Assembly (NCBI GenBank): GCA_030590275.1
Contig: JAUUYV010000038.1
Location: forward strand, 1 to 9,155
Direction of reading: 5' to 3'
Length of the DNA: 9,155 nt
Source: Porticoccaceae bacterium
GTDB lineage: Bacteria; Pseudomonadota; Gammaproteobacteria; Pseudomonadales; Porticoccaceae
Part shown: positions 6,039-9,155 of the stretch, in pieces
Layout: each line of letters starts with the position of its first letter
Position numbering within the stretch: the first letter of the stretch is position 1
Translations under genes and position numbers: made by a program
Notes under the pieces: model-generated
The model's input: only the letters and a program-made list of their open reading frames with translations
Database searches by the model: none
What the model was told of the DNA's origin: nothing

Positions 6039-7372
6039 GATGGCTGGCCTGTTAAAAATGTAACCATATCGTCAATGTTTTCCTTGCTGTTTATATTGCC
6101 GCAGTGGCCACCATGGCCGAAGATTTTCATTCGTTCGCCCAATAAGTTCTCCATGTATTCCAGTTCACCTGGTGCCAGGATGATTTCATCGCGGTTGCTA
6201 ACGACTCGAACCTGAGGGTAACTAGAAAGGAAGTCCTCGATATGGTGCAAGCTCGCGGCCCGGAGAAAATCTTCGCGGCTCTTCCCCGGATGTTTGGTTT
6301 TCAGGTAGGGAACAACCATGTCGTCTACATAGTCGGCAAAGGTCACAGCATGACTGGCCTGTGCATAGTAGTTAAGAGATTGTCGCTGGGTAATAATCTC
6401 GTCGCCGGGGATAATATAACTCGCCTCGGACATAAGGTCGCCGGTAAATACCATGGCGCCGGAAGTGAAACGAAACGATATGCCAATCAGTGCTGCTGCT
6501 CCACTCCGGCCTTCAGCGTCAGGTCCGCGCTGTGAAGGGGGCCAGGAATTATAGGCTTTATAAAGGAAGTCGCCGTCAAAGCGCATACCTTCTTTTGGAT
6601 TGTATGCAGCAGCCAGGCGGTTTATCGCTTTGTCCAGGAAAACACCCATGCCCAGCGCACCACCTTCGACATTGTCCTCAAGCATTTTATCGAGAATACT
6701 TACGGAATTATAAAGACTCACTGGCGGGTTGATCATATAGAGTTTTTGTAAATCGAAGGCTTTAAGTCTTTGATCCAGAACCGTAACAAAAGCGGCATGG
6801 GCGGCACCCAGGCTATACCCCATGACGTGAAACTCGCTAACCTCGATGTCGTCTTTAACCTGCTTATAAGTCTGCTGCATGACTCGATAAATGTCCTCAG
6901 CATCCTCAGGCAAATAACCCGGCAAATGGGACTGAGTGGCTGTTACCTGGAAATTAATATGGGTGGGGGATGACAGGTTGATGACATGGAAGCCTGCCTG
7001 ATAGAGCGCCTTTTGGAGCATCAGCATTTTGCCAGAGTTGTATGCTGCACCGGTTCCACCGATGTTAAAGACCAGAGGCGCTTTGTGGTTTTGAAGTGCC
7101 ACCGAGTAACGCAGGCCATCGTTGTACCACAAAAATTCTGGAACCGGATGTATGCTCGCTAATTTATATTCTTTAATGGGAATTGTCTTAGGCAAGATTG
7201 CCTGATAGGCAACTGGCGTGCCGATAACCGTCGCCGCGAAACGGTCTTCGATAGGATACACATCAGTATTGATGGGTGGCTGGCTAGCTGATCCGATGCC
7301 AGCGTATCCCGTACTAACATAGAGAACCAGGCCCAGGAATAAAGCTACTGTCGTATTGAATATGCGATGCAC
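6035..7372 (-). CDS. Secreted alpha/beta hydrolase, probable periplasmic lipase or esterase
   Basis: A 445-residue serine hydrolase. A signal peptide (about residues 1-24, LGLVLYVSTGYAG) sends it to the periplasm. The alpha/beta fold shows an oxyanion-type loop, FNIGGTGAAYNSG (102-114), the nucleophile elbow GYSLGAA with Ser187, and a late Asp395 (VVSNRDEI). The likely catalytic histidine lies in FGHGGHCGN (His420 or His423). The long stretch between the nucleophile and the acid (about 220-380) would hold a lid or cap. It begins with GTG rather than ATG, supported by GAGG seven bases upstream. The last four bases overlap mlaA (ATGA), making this the first gene of a two-gene operon. The context points to a glycerophospholipid or other envelope-lipid substrate, but the chemistry is not shown by the sequence. 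I cannot assign it to a named hydrolase family. Confidence 0.85.
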   Translation of the reverse strand: MHRIFNTTVALFLGLVLYVSTGYAGIGSASQPPINTDVYPIEDRFAATVIGTPVAYQAILPKTIPIKEYKLASIHPVPEFLWYNDGLRYSVALQNHKAPLVFNIGGTGAAYNSGKMLMLQKALYQAGFHVINLSSPTHINFQVTATQSHLPGYLPEDAEDIYRVMQQTYKQVKDDIEVSEFHVMGYSLGAAHAAFVTVLDQRLKAFDLQKLYMINPPVSLYNSVSILDKMLEDNVEGGALGMGVFLDKAINRLAAAYNPKEGMRFDGDFLYKAYNSWPPSQRGPDAEGRSGAAALIGISFRFTSGAMVFTGDLMSEASYIIPGDEIITQRQSLNYYAQASHAVTFADYVDDMVVPYLKTKHPGKSREDFLRAASLHHIEDFLSSYPQVRVVSNRDEIILAPGELEYMENLLGERMKIFGHGGHCGNINSKENIDDMVTFLTGQPS

Positions 7373-7379
7373 AACCTTG

Positions 7380-7383
7380 CCTC
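7380..7383 (-). promoter_or_regulatory. Ribosome-binding site fixing the GTG start of the hydrolase gene
   Basis: GAGG on the minus strand lies seven bases before GTG at 7372-7370, with a second purine tract AAGG just inside it. The GTG gives a proper signal peptide (MHRIFNTTVALFLG), and no nearer ATG in frame preserves it, so GTG is the preferred start. Confidence 0.6.
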
Positions 7384-7438
7384 AGGTAGATATTCGTTTA
7401 ACAAAAAACAATCAAGCTAGAAATCAATTGTTAGAGAT

Positions 7439-7509
7439 GCTTAGCCAGCAATCCGGAAATTGTAAGCATTATAGTAAGTGGACGCCAGAAAAATCCTGCC
7501 TGGCTAAGC
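7439..7509. repeat. Long-spaced inverted repeat in the divergent control region
   Basis: GCTTAGCCAG (7439-7448) and its exact complement CTGGCTAAGC (7500-7509) are separated by 51 bases. The match extends inward (AGCA against TGCC) with one extra base. The element lies between the divergent hydrolase-mlaA operon and the sulfatase gene. It could be a pair of operator half-regions, a large stem-loop, or the ends of a tiny mobile repeat. Its arms resemble those of the hairpin at 5094-5126. Confidence 0.5.
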
Positions 7510-7565
7510 GAATGCCCCGGGGCTGTTATAGCACACTGATCCTCCTAACTATCGCCTCAGAGTTC

Positions 7566-7592
7566 TGGACAGTCTACACAGACGCCTATAGT
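7566..7592 (+). promoter_or_regulatory. Candidate sigma-70-type promoter for the sulfatase gene
   Basis: TGGACA (7566-7571, 5 of 6 consensus) and TATAGT (7587-7592, 5 of 6) lie about 45 bases upstream of the sulfatase ATG. The 15-base spacer is shorter than the preferred 16-18, which lowers confidence. The spacer contains the dyad GTCT-ACAC-AGAC (7572-7583), a possible operator that would block or modulate this promoter. Confidence 0.4.
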
Positions 7593-7601
7593 ATTTCTCT
7601 T

Positions 7602-7613
7602 ACACATTTGTGT
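7602..7613. promoter_or_regulatory. Small dyad ACACA-TT-TGTGT in the sulfatase leader
   Basis: A perfect 5-bp inverted repeat with a 2-base centre sits 10 bases downstream of the candidate -10 and 11 bases before GAGG (7624-7627). An operator at this position would act near the transcription start. No specific regulator can be named. Confidence 0.3.
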
Positions 7614-7636
7614 CACCGTCGCTGAGGATAAGAACA

Positions 7637-9155
<1,519 letters not shown>

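Noticed and set aside
7514..7523. Palindrome GCCCCGGGGC
   Set aside because: A 10-base GC palindrome with no loop and no matching partner; too short to claim an operator or hairpin.

Overview
The window looks like chromosomal DNA of a Gram-negative gammaproteobacterium. It carries an OprD-type porin, a NodT/OprM-type outer-membrane efflux lipoprotein and an MlaA-type phospholipid-transport protein, all of which belong to a two-membrane envelope. Base composition looks moderate (near half G+C by eye, not computed). A marine or environmental lineage is plausible because of the secreted sulfatase, but I cannot fix the family. I see no rRNA, tRNA, transposase, phage gene or CRISPR array.

Layout. 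(1) Positions 1-3144, minus strand: a likely operon, read right to left, of an AI-2E-family membrane transporter, a small potassium-channel-like protein and a NodT-family outer-membrane efflux lipoprotein. The last gene runs off the left edge. (2) 3252-4568, minus strand: an OprD-family porin, 107 bases upstream of the AI-2E gene. (3) 4701-5060, plus strand: a small exported glycine-zipper protein, divergent from the porin. (4) 5061-5201: a short convergent gap rich in structure, with a strong 11-bp hairpin, two smaller dyads and three tandem 15-base units. (5) 5202-7372, minus strand: a two-gene operon in which a secreted alpha/beta hydrolase is followed by MlaA, the stop and start codons overlapping as ATGA. 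(6) 7373-7636: a divergent control region with a long-spaced inverted repeat and a candidate promoter. (7) 7637 to the right edge, plus strand: a secreted type I sulfatase of the CTAGR class, missing only its C-terminal end.

How the genes may work together. Almost every product acts in the envelope or periplasm: outer-membrane channels, lipid-asymmetry maintenance, an exported hydrolase, a glycine-zipper protein and an exported sulfatase. The firmest functional link is the translationally coupled hydrolase-mlaA pair, which suggests a periplasmic lipase or esterase serving outer-membrane lipid turnover. The AI-2E transporter, ion channel and NodT cluster is the second candidate unit. No clearly new multi-gene system is visible. 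The points most worth checking are the hydrolase-MlaA pair with its cysteine-free MlaA, and two related inverted repeats that flank that operon.
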